A stretch of 64,000 nucleotides of DNA from Nocardia sp. NBC_00565 (GTDB lineage Bacteria > Actinomycetota > Actinomycetes > Mycobacteriales > Mycobacteriaceae), in NCBI RefSeq assembly GCF_036345915.1, contig NZ_CP107785.1, positions 8,308,001 through 8,372,000 on the forward strand, given 5' to 3'. The position numbers and the translations under genes are program-made. Positions 62,726-64,000 of this stretch are shown piece by piece. The notes under the pieces were generated by a model that saw only the letters and a program-made list of their open reading frames with translations, had not been told where the DNA came from and ran no database searches. Each line of letters opens with the position of its first letter. Positions within the stretch are counted from its first letter, which is position 1.

Positions 62726-64000
62726 ATGCTCGAAACCGCCACCACCTTGATGAAGCTGCGTGCGCGCGGCGTCGTCGTGATGCGGCGGGCCGAGGAGATC
62801 ATCGACCTGAACTACGCCGGGCTGGTCTTCGCGACGATCTTCTTCGCACTCTCGGTGACGCCGTCGCTGGTGCCGCGCGACTGGTTGTTCCAGGGCCTGA
62901 TCAGCGGCATCAATGCCGCACTCGGTTACGGCCTCGGCTGCGTACTGGAATGGCTGTTCCGGCTGTGGGTTCGGCCGCGGTTGTCCAAGCGGCTGGGTGA
63001 TCGGATCGCACCGCCGCCGACCTGGGTGCGCTATGCGGTGAAATCCGCCATCCTGTTCACCTCCGCCGTGACCGCGGCCGTCATGCTGGTGCAGTCGGCC
63101 CGTTGGCAGCGCGAGATCACCGCGTTGATGGGGATGGAGGGCACCACCACACCGGCCTACCTGCGCACCGGCTTGCTGAGCGTCGCGGTGGGCGCTGCGT
63201 TGGTCGCGGCGTATCGGACGCTGCGCGAGACCATCCGGTTCCTGGCCCGCCAGCTCAACCGCTGGGTCCGGGTGCCGCGTGAGTTGGCGCCCTCGGCCGG
63301 ATTCCTGGTCCTGGTGATCCTGACCGTCACCCTGTTCAACGGTGTGGCCTCGCGTGCCTTCTTCGCGGTGGCGAATTCGGCGTTCAGCGTGCAGAACGAT
63401 CACACCTCGCAGAATGCGATCCAGCCCGTGCAGCCCGAGCGCTCGGGCAGTCCGGCCTCGCTGGCGAAATGGGATTCGCTCGGTTTCGAGGGCCGCTGGT
63501 TCGTCTCGCACGGGCCGTCCGCCGCCCGGATCACCTCGATCACCGGCAAATCCGCGCGCGAGCCGATCCGGGCCTATGTGGGCCTGGAGTCGGCGCAGAG
63601 CGGCGAGGCGCGGGCCGAACTCGCGGTCTCCGAACTGGAGCGCACGGGCGCGTTCGATCGAAAGGTGCTGGTCGTGGTCACCACCACCGGTACCGGTTGG
63701 GTGAATTCGATGGCGGCCGGTGCCATCGAGTACATGTACGGCGGCGATACCGCGACCGTCGCCTCGCAATACTCGTATCTGCCCAGTGTGCTGTCGTTCC
63801 TCGCGGACCGCGGCAAGGCCTCGGACGCGGGTAAGCAGCTCTTCGACGCGGTGTACGAGCATTGGTCGGCACGGCCGGACGGTGCACGGCCGAAGTTGCT
63901 CGTCTACGGCGAGAGTCTGGGATCGCAGGGCTCGGAAGCGGCCTTCGACGGGCTGGCCGATCTGCGTTCGAAGGTCGATGGCGCGCTGTGGGTCGGCCCG
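62726..64000 (+). CDS. PF10081 membrane-anchored alpha/beta hydrolase, copy 2 (partial)
   Basis: A paralogue of the preceding gene, open from the ATG at 62726 to the window end (425 codons seen). An in-frame TGA at 62720 fixes the start near here. It shares [48 protein letters not shown] and [16 protein letters not shown], with many changes elsewhere. A 135-bp gap separates the two, with its own likely promoter. The C-terminal part is outside the window. Confidence 0.85.
   Translation, partial: MLETATTLMKLRARGVVVMRRAEEIIDLNYAGLVFATIFFALSVTPSLVPRDWLFQGLISGINAALGYGLGCVLEWLFRLWVRPRLSKRLGDRIAPPPTWVRYAVKSAILFTSAVTAAVMLVQSARWQREITALMGMEGTTTPAYLRTGLLSVAVGAALVAAYRTLRETIRFLARQLNRWVRVPRELAPSAGFLVLVILTVTLFNGVASRAFFAVANSAFSVQNDHTSQNAIQPVQPERSGSPASLAKWDSLGFEGRWFVSHGPSAARITSITGKSAREPIRAYVGLESAQSGEARAELAVSELERTGAFDRKVLVVVTTTGTGWVNSMAAGAIEYMYGGDTATVASQYSYLPSVLSFLADRGKASDAGKQLFDAVYEHWSARPDGARPKLLVYGESLGSQGSEAAFDGLADLRSKVDGALWVGP

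Overview
This window is 64 kb of high-GC DNA from a mycolic-acid actinobacterium, most likely a Nocardia or close relative. It carries an mce operon, an antigen-85-type mycolyltransferase, a PhoPR pair close to that of Mycobacterium tuberculosis, mycothiol-dependent isomerases, and a purD/purB/ptrB/purSQ/pepC/purL backbone ordered as in the M. tuberculosis Rv0757-Rv0803 region. The genus is inferred from gene content only; no rRNA is present.

Layout. 1-5.4 kb: 3' half of an mce operon (end of mceC, mceD, mceE, mceF, two Mce-associated proteins). 5.4-7.7 kb: phoR and phoP on the minus strand. 7.8-24.5 kb: an aromatic-catabolism island. A minus-strand operon (14403 down to 9032) encodes two cupin proteins related to 3-hydroxyanthranilate dioxygenase, a DUF1772 membrane protein, an MhpA-like flavin monooxygenase, an FAH-fold hydrolase and an extradiol dioxygenase. 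An IclR regulator lies beside it. A plus-strand operon (15923-24471) encodes a small DUF4242-like protein, a TAXI-like binding-protein fold without signal peptide, a ferredoxin reductase with a 7Fe-type ferredoxin, 3-hydroxybenzoate 6-hydroxylase, a class II aldolase-type protein, two maleylpyruvate isomerases, a metallo-beta-lactamase-fold protein, gentisate 1,2-dioxygenase and fumarylpyruvate hydrolase. The plus operon covers 3-hydroxybenzoate -> gentisate -> maleylpyruvate -> fumarylpyruvate -> fumarate + pyruvate. The minus operon looks like a second, meta-cleavage branch, so the natural substrate may be a larger or two-ring aromatic.

24.6-28.6 kb: a scrambled region in which a divergent LysR/SDR pair has been duplicated. 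One copy keeps an intact LysR and a broken SDR; the other keeps a broken LysR and an intact SDR. Fragments of an amine oxidase and other genes lie between or beside them. 28.7-35.3 kb: otsA, a small conserved protein, hydrolases, an orphan MbtH, tRNA-Thr with a duplicated 3' end, HIT and PH-domain proteins, and a TetR/hydrolase pair with a perfect palindromic operator. 35.4-64 kb: the purine backbone (purD, purB, purS, purQ, purL) interleaved with an M23 peptidase, an AspB-like aminotransferase, peptidases, an Old Yellow Enzyme with a MerR regulator, gadB, an LLM oxidoreductase, a GT87 transferase and two tandem PF10081 hydrolases, the last running off the end.

Two dispersed repeat families stand out: 77-bp elements that join stop and start codons of neighbouring genes (4093 and 39766), and hairpin-rich elements in convergent intergenic gaps (28610 and 53069). 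No CRISPR array, complete insertion sequence, prophage or rRNA operon was seen.
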